From Quercus robur (taxonomy: Eukaryota; Streptophyta; Magnoliopsida; Fagales; Fagaceae), in assembly GCF_932294415.1 (NCBI RefSeq), contig NC_065536.1:3534001-3598000 (forward strand): a DNA stretch of 64,000 nucleotides, given 5' to 3'. Positions within the stretch are counted from its first letter, which is position 1. Every line of letters begins with the position of its first letter. Positions 35,604 to 46,825 of the stretch are shown piece after piece. The notes under the pieces were generated by a model that was not told the origin of the DNA, searched no databases, and saw nothing but the letters and a program-made list of their open reading frames with translations. Made by a program: the position numbers and the translations under genes.

Positions 35604-38600
35604 TGATCTGATGTTGAATTGATCTAAGCAACTACGCCTAGATGCTGAATTCCTAATATATTTTTTTCCCCTTTTTTTTGACGGTGATTTAAAGCAAGTC
35701 TAGTTGATGATTCATAGGTAAATTCTCAGCCTAGGTGCTGAGAATTTGTGCTACATCAGTTTTGGTATTAGAGCTTATTGTTCTACGCCGAGTAATCATT
35801 TAGTGGAAGATGCTTCATTAAGATCATACAGAGTAACAAAGGGAACTTCATTTAAATTAGCAATGGAGAGTTGTGACATAAAAAAAGAAAAAAGAAAAAA
35901 AAGAGTTGGGTTTCAAGCTTAATTGGATAAATCATTTTATATTTTGTAACAAAAATGGTGGCGAGGGATGTGTCGAACCCTACCTGTTTGTGGAGATGGT
36001 AGTTCTACTCATTGAAAAACCAATGCTTGAGAGGCTTATATGGTAAGGGAGTCCATACACTCCCTCAAGTAGGCTGAGTCATAACCTGATTTTAGTTCAG
36101 TCCTAATCAAAGCACTGGTGGTTAAGACAGTAAAATTTATTGTATAAATCTATTTGTTTATCATAGGTGAGTTTGGTGTTTAGTCTTTGTACGTCAAATT
36201 GCTTATTTGTTGGTCCTTCGATATATTGGGTTGGTTTTAGGGGGGAAGTATTCCCTCCCAAAACTTTCTCTCACCTCTGTTAAGGGTTGTACTCAAGGAG
36301 GAAGAAAGACACCATACAGCTTCACTGGTCTGAGCAATGATGGCTGAAGAGCTCGTCTTGGATCATATAGAGATGGAGTTGTCCTAATGCTCCTCAAGAG
36401 AATTTCATTATCAGATGGTAAAGTCTTTCTGAGCTGTTTCATGAAAAGAGCTGATGGCTTCTAATATCATTGGTGGGCCGAGGGGCTTCAACAATTGAGG
36501 AATTAAACATCAGTTTCAAATTTGAAGATGCTCACTGCTCAGGCTGTCATTGAATGTGAAATTCGGTTTCAAATTCATAATTTTTTTTTTTTTTTTTTGA
36601 TTGACAGTGTTCAAGTAAAGACTGAAGACTGGTAATGAAATTTTTATTTTTATTTTTAACATACATTAAAGAGCAAAGTTTTGTGCACTAATGGAACACT
36701 AGAGTGATATGTGGTGTATTGAACTGGACATGTGAGTGGCACATAATCATTTTTAAACACGTATTATATCTATGTCACATACCCTAGCATATTAGATGAA
36801 TTAAGATGGCTTGTGTGTTACATACCGGCAACGGGTTCTATTTTTAGTCAATAAAGAAGAATTACACATTACACTAGCATGCTAGTCCTTTAATTTTGTC
36901 TACAACTCCAAAAAATGACAAGAAAATAGAGTTTTTCTATTTGTCCATCAGGAAATTATGTTACCTGAAGACTTAATAGGGGGCCTGTAGGTTCTGGCCT
37001 GGGATTTTGAGACTGCAAAGTGTAAGTGACCAATGCCCATTTCTCTCAAAAAGATACCCAAATGACTTTGTTGAATCAACTAGAAAGAGATTTTAAGAAA
37101 ACAGACAGTAATGTAATTGCCAAAGTGTTGGGCCAATATGTAATAGTAAAATTATAGAGATATACTGCCTAATGATGCCCATTGGAATGGTTTTTTATGT
37201 TAGGGTTCTGTTAACGAGTTAATGACTTATTTTAGGAAAATTTCTAAAAAGTTATTTTAAGAAAGTTTAGATACTAATTTCATGAAAAATATTAAAAAAA
37301 TAGTAAAAAATATTTCTAAAAATATTTTCTAGGTCATTACTCTTAAGGTATTTATTAACTTTTTCCTTTATGTCATGGGTAATAACTTGTGAGCACTAAT
37401 ACCTATAGGGTTTAATTCATATATCGTGGTTTTGAATCTCCAACAAGAATGGGAAGGATATTATATCTAAAAAATCAAAAGAATTTCCAAATTATAATGA
37501 TCCTTTAATATGAGGTGGATCGATCCGCTCATTTTTGAAATCATACATGTTCTTAAAATAATTAGTGATAGCTATATTCCAATAAATATACTTTTTTAAA
37601 AACTTGTTTTATTTTTGTTTAATAACAGTTCTTCACCCGCCCCAGTGAATTAGATGGCTAGATACAATTGATTCGAATTTGGGTTGAAAACTACATTTTT
37701 GAAATCCAACTTTTCAAGAAGTTTCATGTCAAATAATTTCAAGTTGATGGGTTGATGGGAAACTGACCTTAAATAAAATATTCTTTTGTATATAAGTTTG
37801 AAACATCTCTTGATCAAAAACAGAAACATTTCATGATCAAATAGTTTTCCAAATTGCATTATTGAGGAAAAAAAGGGGGTGTCAATGGACATTTTGTTTT
37901 TATTAGAATGGGACCGCAAATTGATCGCACGCACAAAATAGAAGATAAAGGAGGAGCAAGGGGCCCACCTCTCGGGTCCCAAGGTTGATGACTCCCGGAG
38001 GTGTTGTCAAAGACTCGTGTACAGAACGCCCATCACTCTCAGGGGTAAGTGTGTGGCACATGGTATCGTGTGGTTACCACACTCTCATTTTCCAAATGGC
38101 ACAATGAATTTGACTTTAATTGATAGCCAACGAATGTGGTTAAATCAATATGGTCCCAATTTTGATTTTGATGTCTGTCCCAACGCTCCATCTATTTCTT
38201 GTAAAGGAAGAAAGCCTTTCATTTACTTCATTTTCTTTGGTACCATGGCATGAGCTTCAAACTTTAGAATAGAAATTGCATTGGTGAAAGACATTATGAT
38301 AGGTTGAAAAAATAGATAAATGAAGAGTGCTAGACAAGTTGAAAGTAACTTAAGGTTGACAATGAACCTAAAAAAGTTAGGTGATACAATAGATCTCTAT
38401 GACTTTTATTTTTTTTATTTTTTATTTTTATTATTTTTTTATATATAAAAACGATAGGATATAAATTTATAATGTCCGTTGCATGGTAATTATTCTTTAT
38501 TATTAAATTAAGACATCAATAACTTTCATTTTTATGTAGTAGAAATTCATTCGTACGGCACTTATTCCCGATAAAAAATTTAACAAGTTAAGAGGAAGAA

Positions 38601-39280
38601 CATTTCTTTAGGAAAGTGAAAAAGTGTCTTTTACAATGGCCTATAATGTAAACTTATGGTGGGAATGATGGTGAACAAATAATGATTTTCTTTACGCAAT
38701 TTCAACCATATATGTCATTTTCCTTTGTTTCTAAACCCCACACTTTTGAAATTCGGCATCAATCTAAAAGATAACCCAACTTCAGCGGCGAGTAGTCGCA
38801 TTTGTCTTCTTTGTTGGTAGTGGAGTGGCCAAATTGGCCAAAAAGGTCGCTTTTTAATTTATTCAAATTGGATGTATCATGCTTCTCTTTAACTACCATA
38901 AAAATATATTATCATGACTTACTAAAATGTACTCTTAATGTCAAAATCTATGGTTTACATTCATTTCCCTCATGGACTCTATTTGAATTATGGAAATTAG
39001 GTTATAAATTTTGATGAATTTGTTAAAAATATCAAGTCTATTGTCTAGATTCAGCGTATTTAATTTTATTTGGAATGCAGGCAGAATAATCATGTAAGCA
39101 TAAAGCATAATAATCTTGGGGAATGTTAACAAGTTGCAAAAAAGACAAAAAGTTTTGCCAGAAAAAGTCAAAAAGACACTAAATAGTACCTACAAAATTG
39201 AAAAAATAACATAAATTGCAAAAAAAAGACAAAAATCTTGTTAGAAAAAAGTAAAAAAAAAAAAAAAATTGTGGTTAACG
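35604..39280. other. Gene-poor region
   Basis: No protein family recognised in any frame. An AT run lies at 35486-35511 just before it, a T run at 36581-36599, and MITE-like sequence near 37203. A slightly GC-richer patch at 37900-38180 has a 78-codon frame that I cannot assign. Confidence 0.5.
37203..37375. mobile_element. MITE-like repeat (TTAATGACTTATTTTAGGAAA family), degenerate
   Basis: Shares the core TTATTTTAGGAAAATTTC / TCATGAAAAATATTAAAAA and the ends GTTAATGA / TCATTACTCTTAAGGTATTT with copies at 43357-43531 and 63125-63210. Confidence 0.5.
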
Positions 39281-39289
39281 GGCATTGCA

Positions 39290-39720
39290 AGGTGCCCATT
39301 AACACAACCTAATAATCTTAATCTTACTTGAAATGTAAGTAAAGTAATCTTAATCATACGTATAGTGCAAGTATAGTAATCCTATATTAGTTACTTAGTT
39401 TAGGATTTGACCTATTATAAATACCTTTCAATGGGTTCATGGTAATAAAAGACTTGAATAATAAAGATTTAGCTATCAAACGCTTTCTAATGTAAAAGTA
39501 ACTCTTTAAGGCTAAATCACGTTAATTTCTCCTACCTTCTTTTATTTTCTTCTTCATATTGTCTTATATACTTTTATTATGTTGTCATAGTTATATCTCG
39601 CCTTTTTAACATAGTATCATATTTTATCTTTTCTAACATGGTATCAAAATTCAACGGTAGTCTTCAATGGTCTCCTTTAATCCATACTACTTTAACCACT
39701 AGAGACAAATGTAATACTTT
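39290..39720 (+). mobile_element. Probable Ty1/copia LTR followed by primer-binding site, truncated
   Basis: An LTR-like stretch with a promoter-like TTATAAATACC near 39415 and a T-rich tail ends TTTCTAACA. It is followed at once by TGGTATCAAAATTC, which resembles the initiator-Met tRNA primer-binding site (TGGTATCAGAGC) of plant copia elements. No gag or pol follows, so only the end remains. The left boundary is approximate. Confidence 0.45.
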
Positions 39721-40002
39721 CTAACAAGATGAATTTGGTGATTTCATTTATATTTAATGGACACGTGTATTTTTCTTTTGCACCCGTCTAATATCTTTGG
39801 TCTAGTACATGTTTGATGTGTAGTTAAATTTTTTTTTTTCTTTAAGTACAACTATATTTTTATCAATTTTCTATTGATAAACTTTCAGTAAAAGCTTAAT
39901 CCAAACGCACCTCAACCCCCCTTCTCAATTTTCCATTTTATGTCGTTCTCTCTCTCTTATAGTTGCATTTTATTTCTAGTTGATAATAATGATCAAAGGT
40001 TC

Positions 40003-40052
40003 ATTAACTTAATCTATCTTTTTTTTTTTTTGGTAAGATTAACTTAATCTAT
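40003..40052 (-). mobile_element. Micro-insertion with 15-bp target duplication
   Basis: ATTAACTTAATCTAT at 40003-40017 and 40038-40052, a perfect repeat, encloses only 20 bp: CTTTTTTTTTTTTTTGGTAAG-like, i.e. a T run plus GGTAAG. Confidence 0.65.
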
Positions 40053-40264
40053 TCAAAGGTTTAGAATAATCTCCGAAGGTAGAAAGTATGCAATTAATTG
40101 TTATTCGCACTATCGAAAGAGAATGATGATTTCTCATTTGAACCGTTGAAGTTGAAGGAAAAGGCTCAAAAAGGAATAAAACTAATATGATACATACTAC
40201 TCTCTAAAAATCTTAGGAAGTTGAAGTTTGAATTAAAAAAGAATCCTTAAGATATTGCAGTGTC

Positions 40265-40434
40265 GTAGGTTCCAATTAGCTCAATTGGTAAAGTCTTTGA
40301 TGGTTGTATAAGAGATCTGGGGTTCAATCCCTGCCTACACCAAAAACCGATTGGTGTCTTAGTCTAATGATAATGAGCTATCATTAGTAGCAGACACCAT
40401 AGATTGAAACTCTCTTTAAAAAATAAAAAATAAA
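40265..40434 (+). mobile_element. tRNA-derived SINE, full-length copy 1
   Basis: Perfect 16-bp target duplication AAGATATTGCAGTGTC (40249-40264 and 40435-40450). A box TTAGCTCAATTGGTAAAG and B box GGGGTTCAATCCC identify a pol III promoter. The body continues CTACACCAAAAACCGATTGG and ends TTGAAACTCTCTTTAAAAAA with an A-rich tail. It is not a working tRNA gene. Confidence 0.88.
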
Positions 40435-40809
40435 AAGATATTGCAGTGTCAACACTATGGAAGTCATGGACCATCCAGCTTTCGAAAAGACAACTTCTCA
40501 GTGGCACTGATTTATATGATCGACCTCTTACATTAATATGGTCCACAATGTATTCATATGTTTAAATTATCACAGATTGATCATCATTTTATATATTTTT
40601 GTTTCAAGACTGAATCATTGGTTTTAGAATAATATCTAAAGTTCTTATTTAAATATTCTATTTGGAAAAAGGTGAGCCTTTAATTATTCAATAAATAAAA
40701 AAAGGGAGCATTTTGTGGCTTTAAACCTACAAGAATTCATGGCTACTAATATTAAATGAACATATCAAGAATAATAAAAGATAGTATGAAAGGAATCAAG
40801 GGATGGCAT

Positions 40810-40857
40810 GACATTAAGTGAGCAATTCATCCAAAAAAAAAAGACATTAAGTGAGCA
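40810..40857 (+). mobile_element. Micro-insertion with 15-bp target duplication
   Basis: GACATTAAGTGAGCA at 40810-40824 and 40843-40857 encloses 18 bp: ATTCATCC plus ten A residues. Confidence 0.65.
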
Positions 40858-41184
40858 GTACGTAGGGTACGTCAGCTGGTTAGATTTATGTGTTAGTTTG
40901 ACTTTGAACAAGTGTTCTTGACGGTCATCATGTAGCTATATATATTTGGTCTTAGACTTGTTGTATCCCTAAAACTTTCAACCAAGGAACTAATTACCGT
41001 CGTAATGGGTGAGCAGACGTGAATCGCTGGTCAAGGAATTTTTCCAAAGTGCTAGAGCTCAAACTCAAGCTATATAGCTATATATTTCTCTTCTTAGAAG
41101 TAGAAGTTTTGGCATCAGTTGGATATACCCAAGTGAGCATAATTTTAATACAAATATATATATACACACACACATATTTGAGAA

Positions 41185-41338
41185 TTTTTTTGAGAGAGTT
41201 TCAACCTATGATGTTTGCTCCTGAGATAGCTTTTTATCATTAAATTAAGACACCAATCAATTTTTGGTGTAGACAAAGATTGAATCTCAGATTCTTATTC
41301 AACCATCAGAAACTTTACCAGTTGAGTTAATTGGAATC
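41185..41338 (-). mobile_element. tRNA-derived SINE, full-length copy 2 (minus strand)
   Basis: Reverse complement of the 40265 family: starts with T run plus GAGAGAGTTTCAACC, carries CACCAATCAATTTTTGGTGTAG, and ends with the inverted A box (CAGTTGAGTTAATTGGAATC). Flanks CACACATATTTGAGAA and CACACATTTGAGAA form a nearly perfect duplication. Confidence 0.85.
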
Positions 41339-41840
41339 CACACACATTTGAGAAATTGTTGGAGCATTTTAATATTAAATAATTAAAATGAATAAATATT
41401 ACAACATAAATGTAAAGATGTAGGAGTGAATATGGAAGATGAGGAGTTAGTGAAATTGTTTAATCCCACATTGAAAAAAAGAGAGACTATTTTATTCTTT
41501 TTAATTGTGGTGATTAATGGACTAATATAAATTAACTCAGATATTTGGCTAGATATGTGCGTAAGGGGAGGTGAGGAAATACTACTCACCACCATTAGCT
41601 TTAATACTATATATTGAGGAAATAAAACATTAGGGAGAGGTCATTTGAGGCCATAATATAACATTTGAACCATTATACTATATTAAGCTCTCAATTGGCC
41701 CCTCTCTAAGGTGTTATCTCTCCAATAATATTTAGTTAGGATTTTTCTTATAAGGACACAAATTAAAGAATATCAAATGTTCAATGAATATATAGACAAC
41801 AACAATAATTAAGTTTTAATCTCAACAAACTAATCAAGGT

Positions 41841-42000
41841 GTGGGTTCTAGCTAGTTAGCTCAACTGGTAAAGTTTCTAATGGTTGAATAAGAGATTTGG
41901 GGTTCAATTCCCGTCTACACCAAAAACCAATTGGTGTTTTGATCTAGTAATAAAAAACTATTATTAAGAGCGGACGTCATAAGTTGAAACTCTCTTAAAA
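41841..42000 (+). mobile_element. tRNA-derived SINE, full-length copy 3
   Basis: A box TTAGCTCAACTGGTAAAG, B box GGGGTTCAATTCCC and the 3' end GTTGAAACTCTCTTAAAAAA match copy 1. Flanked by AAACTAATCAAGGT (41827-41840) and AAACTAATTAAGGT (42001-42014), 13 of 14 identical. Confidence 0.87.
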
Positions 42001-42176
42001 AAACTAATTAAGGTTAGTTTATATATATTTCAGTCATTGTATTTCAACATATGAATAATTATTAAATATAATAGATTTCTTCTTCCAAAAAGAAAAAAAA
42101 AAAGAAAAAAGAAAAAAAAAAGACAATTTACTGAAATCAAGGAAATTAGTCTTTTTCATCCTTTTGCTAACCTTCA

Positions 42177-42179
<3 letters not shown>

Positions 42180-42209
<30 letters not shown>
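42180..42209. repeat. (TA)n microsatellite
   Basis: Uninterrupted TA run of about 30 bp. Similar runs occur near 2600, 3018, 28193, 32191, 35486 and 60788. Confidence 0.9.
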
Positions 42210-42212
<3 letters not shown>

Positions 42213-43356
42213 CCAAAAGTATAATCCAATAACAAATCAGTCTAGTTGAAATTATTATTACTTGGGGTGGCAATGGACCCAACTTCATGTCTTGGATAAT
42301 AGGATAAGACAAGCTGGGTTTATGTTTTTATTTGGCCAGCTAGTGTGAACTGAGTGATACCGATGATTAAAAATGCTCAAGATAGAAAATCAATAAATGG
42401 TTGATTTCCTTGTCAAAGGAGACTTAATTATTGTATGATTCTTGAATGTTACAAGCAATGATGTAACTTGCAGCATTAATCTATTGGTGGGTTTGTAAAA
42501 CATCAGAGATGAAAATTATAAAAGCGTGTGAAAAGAATGAGGAGTGCGGGAATCTTTTCTTAACAAGCTTTTATGTAAGGCTCAAATCTTCCCCCCAAAT
42601 ATTTCTCCTTTATTTTTTATTTTTTGACTTTTATTTTTATTTTGAATTTTTAATTCTTTTACTACAGTAGGAGGAGGGAGCAATATAAATTATCTGTCGT
42701 ATTTTTTTTATGTTCTATTAATTTTGATTTTTGAATGGATATGTATCTCTGAGACATTTTTTAATTTTTAATTTTTTGGATTCATCCAATATTAACCCAA
42801 AGACAAGGAGGCATGCAAGTCACATTACTAAGCTCGGCTAGACCTCTAAGAATTTAATTCATATTTTAAACTAAATTTTACAATCTAAAGATCTAATGAC
42901 AATAATGTAGCTAGTGTAATATTATTTAAAATTTTAAATGACATGATACTTTATAAACAATTAGATTTGAAAAAAAATAAAATTTTAATTGTGAAATATA
43001 TGGGTAAAAAGTAAAACAACAAAATTATAATATATTTTATATATAAAAAAACAAAATTATAATATATATTGAAACTACTAACCATATTAAATAGGTTTAA
43101 GTTAGTACTTATATTGAAAAAAATTATAGTTTAACAATATTTTTCATCTTTTCGAGGATGTAAATTTAGTTTTCAACCTTTTTATTATCCTTTTTGGAGA
43201 GGAATAATTTTCAGCGTGTTATTAGTATATAAAAAAATTATAAATATAAGCTTCTATTATATATATAGTTTGCATTAAAAAAAAAGTAAAATGATAAAAT
43301 AATTAAATTATTAAAAAGTATAACTACATTAAGGTACCATTAATTATTGGATCATA

Positions 43357-43531
43357 CTAACGAGTGCTCTTAGAGCAATGGTTAATAATTTATTTTAGAA
43401 AAGTTTTGACACAACTTTTATGAAAAATGAAAAAAATTGTTAAAACATTAATTTTTTTTTTTTCATTTTTCTATAAAAATTTTCTTTAAATGAATTGTTA
43501 ACCATTACCCTAAGAGTTTTCATTAGTATTT
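43357..43531. mobile_element. MITE with CTCTTAG-containing inverted ends
   Basis: Left TACTAACGAGTGCTCTTAG then AGCAATGGTTAA; right TTAACCATTACC then CTAAGAGTTTTCATTAGTA. The inverted arms span about 30 bp around an AT-rich core. Related pieces lie at 37203-37375, 51225-51300 and 63125-63210. Confidence 0.65.
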
Positions 43532-43941
43532 CCTTAATTATTATATAAAAATATGAGCTTGATAAATGCCGTGGTTGGGATCAAAACCCTAGAGTCGTAT
43601 AGACACGTATATACTTCCAAAGATTTTTATGGCATGAAACCATGCTGGGTCTGTTGCTGCTATTGCACGAGCAAAATTTATTAAAATTTAAATATCTTGT
43701 ATTTTTTTTTTTTTGGGATGACAAACAGATGAATGAGTTGATTACTTTATCTAATATGTGAAAATTTCTATTTATCCTATCTTGTCTGATACAAGACGCT
43801 AAAACGATTATATAGGCTTCTAGGTTTATAAGGTTTTTCATATTTGTCATGAAAGTAACTCTATAACTCTATAACTCACAATTTTGTTAAACATACTTTA
43901 CACATTATAGGTTCTTTTGTATGGATAGAAAATGTTCTAAC

Positions 43942-43988
43942 CTTTTGACTTTTTTTTTTTTTTTTTTTGAGAAACACATCTTTTGACT
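43942..43988 (-). mobile_element. Micro-insertion with 9-bp target duplication
   Basis: CTTTTGACT at 43942-43950 and 43980-43988 encloses a T run of about 18 followed by GAGAAACACAT. Confidence 0.5.
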
Positions 43989-44361
43989 GTTGTACTAGCC
44001 GCTTTGGCTTATTTTTCTTAATGAAATTTTCAGTTCTCTTCTAGAAAGAAAAAAAAAAAAGAAAAGAAAAAAAGATTATGTTATAAATGTTAATGTAACA
44101 GTCTCATATCATAGAGGACGGTTCAAGTGCTTTTTAAAAAAAAAAAAAAAAAAATAGTTACAATATGCTGTTAACTTTTGTAATTTAAACTATTTTTTTC
44201 TTTAAACTCTCATGTACTTTGCGTATTGGAGGGTGCCAATTCATTTACAAAGCTCTTGGCATGATAGTTCACGTTGAAAAGAAAGAGGCATTTAAATAAT
44301 TGCATAATTTATTTTAATTTTGCTTTAGGTATTGTATGTCAATCACTTGCTACATGCATAG

Positions 44362-44403
44362 TAAACTTACTTTTTTTTTTTTGGAGGAACCTAATAAACT
44401 TAC
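44362..44403 (-). mobile_element. Micro-insertion with 9-bp target duplication
   Basis: TAAACTTAC at 44362-44370 and 44395-44403, both followed by T residues, encloses a T run plus GGAGGAACCTAA. Confidence 0.5.
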
Positions 44404-44604
44404 TTTTAGCATATCACATTTGACTTTTGTTGAAATTAATATTATAATTGCCGGATTTGAAACTTGGGCAAGATAAGAATGTAGATGAAAGGTTTTTTTT
44501 TTTTTGGGTTTTCTGGATAGAGTAGGTGAAGGTTTTATATGACTCAGACAGAGATATTTACATCATTATTATTGGTCTATGTATAACTAACGTACATATT
44601 TACT

Positions 44605-44791
44605 TTTTTTTTTTTTTATATATATTTTATACAAGATAGAATTTCTATTCTAGCTTAATCTAAGTGTAAATGTGTGTGAAACTCATTTCTGGAGATTTGA
44701 ACCTCGGCCTTGAACCCCCACACCCCACACCCCACACCCCACAAGCACTTATACTTGTGGAGTGACCACCGCACTAAGGGTGTGCGGTGGT
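44605..44791 (-). mobile_element. Second SINE family, full-length copy with (CCCCACA)n
   Basis: Perfect 15-bp duplication ACGTACATATTTACT (44590-44604 and 44792-44806). On the minus strand it starts ACCACCGCACACCCTTAGTG, has an A-box-like TTAGTGCGGTGGTCA and a B box GAGGTTCAAATCTCC, and ends in a run of A. A four-copy CCCCACA array separates the two boxes more than usual. Confidence 0.82.
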
Positions 44792-44827
44792 ACGTACATA
44801 TTTACTAACTTCGCAGGTCAAATGCAC

Positions 44828-44912
44828 TCAGTTGTAGCTGTATTTATTTATTTTTGGTGAATCAGTTGTAGCTTTATTGATTCTCCCAAAAAAAAAAGGT
44901 TGTAGCTTTATT
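44828..44912. mobile_element. Two adjacent micro-insertions sharing one target
   Basis: TCAGTTGTAGCT (44828-44839 and 44862-44873) encloses GTATTTATTTATTTTTGGTG plus AA. Then GTTGTAGCTTTATT (44865-44878 and 44899-44912) encloses GATTCTCCCAAAAAAAAAAG. The same host word GTTGTAGCT is thus present three times, with the tails in opposite orientations. Confidence 0.6.
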
Positions 44913-44922
44913 ATTAGTCTAT

Positions 44923-45145
44923 CACTACAAAAAAAAGGTTCTATGGCCACGTTTTTAAAACGTGGCTATAGGTCCAAAAAACGTGGCCAAAGCCTATAGC
45001 CGTGTTTTTTTGACTATAGGATTGATGGGCCTATGACCGCACTTTTTTAAACGCGGCCCAAGATAGGACCTATAGCCCCGTTTAAATGTGGCCTAAGGTG
45101 AAAGCTGTAGCCACGTTTAAAACGCGGCCTAAGGTCTTGCTCAAA
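44923..45145 (+). mobile_element. CACTA (En/Spm) transposon terminus, truncated
   Basis: Begins CACTACAAAAAAAAGG, the diagnostic CACTA end, followed by dense subterminal repeats in both orientations: GGCCACG, AAAACGTGGC, AAACGCGGCC, CCGTTTAAATGTGGCC. No matching opposite end or transposase is seen, and the sequence changes to Helitron-like DNA after about 45145. Confidence 0.8.
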
Positions 45146-45211
45146 TGTAGCTGCTTTAACAATAATTGAAACAAAGTCCAAGATGAAAGAAAATTTAATA
45201 ACATGCATTCA

Positions 45212-45420
45212 AGAATATAAAAAATAATTGGGCACTTAAGTTAATAAAAATATCTTATATAAAAAAAAGAATTAAAAGAATTAAATAGTTTTTTTTTTTG
45301 AATCAAGAATTAAATAGAATATAAAAAATAATTGGGCACTTAAGTTAATAAAAATATCTTATATAAAAAAAAAAAGAATAAAAAGAATTAAATAGTTTTT
45401 TTTTTGAATCAAGAATTAAA
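45212..45420. repeat. Tandem duplication of 104 bp, two units
   Basis: Units starting AGAATATAAAAAATAATTGG at 45212 and 45316 are almost identical and each contains the same micro-insertion (T run plus GAATCAA between two GAATTAAATAG words). Confidence 0.85.
45278..45317 (-). mobile_element. Micro-insertion with 11-bp target duplication
   Basis: GAATTAAATAG at 45278-45288 and 45307-45317 encloses a T run plus GAATCAA. It was later copied with the surrounding 104-bp tandem duplication. Confidence 0.55.
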
Positions 45421-46825
45421 TAGTTTTCAATTCACTCAATTAAGTAACAGATTACCAATTTGACATAGTGCATGCTAAAGGCTTGGGCCAACATGCCCCA
45501 AGGCATCGGTTCGAGTTAACTCACTAACTATGTATTTGGTTCCTTATATTCCACCTGCAATCACACTTAGCTCATTAGCCACTGTACGGGGTCTTAGAAC
45601 CATTTTTCCTTCACTAAGAAATAAAAAAATTAAGTAACAATTTTTTATTCTTAATTATATTGAATTTGACAATTTGCATTTCCTCACTTTCTAATAAAAT
45701 ATAAATCTTTAAAAGAAAATATAATAAAATTTAGGGAAAAGTTAACTGATGTTATTGGTTTATGAAATATTTTTTAGAAACTTTTTATGGAAAAAAAAAA
45801 AACCCAGTTAAATTTTTTGACAGATTTTCATATTTTCTCTAAAATGGTTTACTAATAGAGCAATACTAGAGATATAAATTTTTTTACAAAAAAATTTACA
45901 AATTGCTAATGTGGTGAGTGGTTATGTTAATAGTAAGCCTATATGAAAACCAATAAGAAGTTGGACACATCAATGATTTGTAAAAATGTCGTAAAATAGT
46001 TTATGATTGTAATATTACTTTTACTAATAATTGCCTTAAAAGTACCCATTAACATGACTATAAAATGTAATATAAAGAAAGTTGATTCCTTACTATATCA
46101 TCATAACACATAATAAGTAATATACATAGGTCATAAGATAATTTTGTAAAAACATTTCAAAATGCCATTGCGTATCGTGCGGGGACACCCGCTAGCAGAT
46201 TAAAAGCAAGAATGTAAGTCACAGTGGTCTAAGGTATGTTGATCCAACTTCCAAGAGGCATCCTTTCAGTAGAGAAGAGAGTATAATATTTCATGTATTA
46301 ATTGCCATGTATTTATTGGAAAATGAATTTATTTCTATGTATTAATTATCCGTAAATGATGCATTAATTACTCGTATAAAAGAATTTATATGTTTGTTTT
46401 TAGAATAATGTTACAACCACAAACTATTTTATAACTTTTTTTACATACTATTGATGTATCAAATTCGTACTGGTTTTTATCTGGGTTCACTACTAACATT
46501 ACTTTTTGATTTACCAATAACTATTCACCACATCAACAGTTTGTAAAAAAGTTTATAAAATATTTTGTAGCTTTATAATTTTCCTTGTTTTTATAGAATT
46601 TGAATAAAAAACAATTTAGTTGGAATAATATGACATTTAACCTTATGTTTAGTTGCTTCAATAAGGAAAATTATAAAATACTCTAATAGTACAATAAAAT
46701 GTGTACTTACCACTTACACATGAATAGTGGGTTTTATAATAAATTTAATTATTGAAACTCACAATTATGTGAGAGTGAGTACGTTTTTATTACACATTTA
46801 AAATATTCTATAATTTCACCTTTGA

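Larger units (their letters stand above)
45146..46195 (+). mobile_element. Non-autonomous Helitron-like element, 3' end at 46192-46195
   Basis: Ends in a degenerate GC-rich hairpin region (GTATCGTGCGGGG) followed by CTAG at 46192-46195. The last 150 bp are collinear with those of the second copy ending at 47797 (ACACATAATAAGTA, then AAAA-rich). Part near 45155-45200 matches 46826-46890. The 5' boundary is a guess. Confidence 0.45.

Noticed and set aside
38017..38253. 78-codon frame in a GC-richer patch
   Set aside because: No recognisable domain, no splice context and no second exon found.
40265..40345. tRNA gene
   Set aside because: Has A and B boxes, but no cloverleaf could be made by eye and the target duplication and related copies show it is a SINE head.
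45440..45620. Another SINE (GGTTCGAGTTAAC B-box-like)
   Set aside because: No convincing A box, tail or target duplication.
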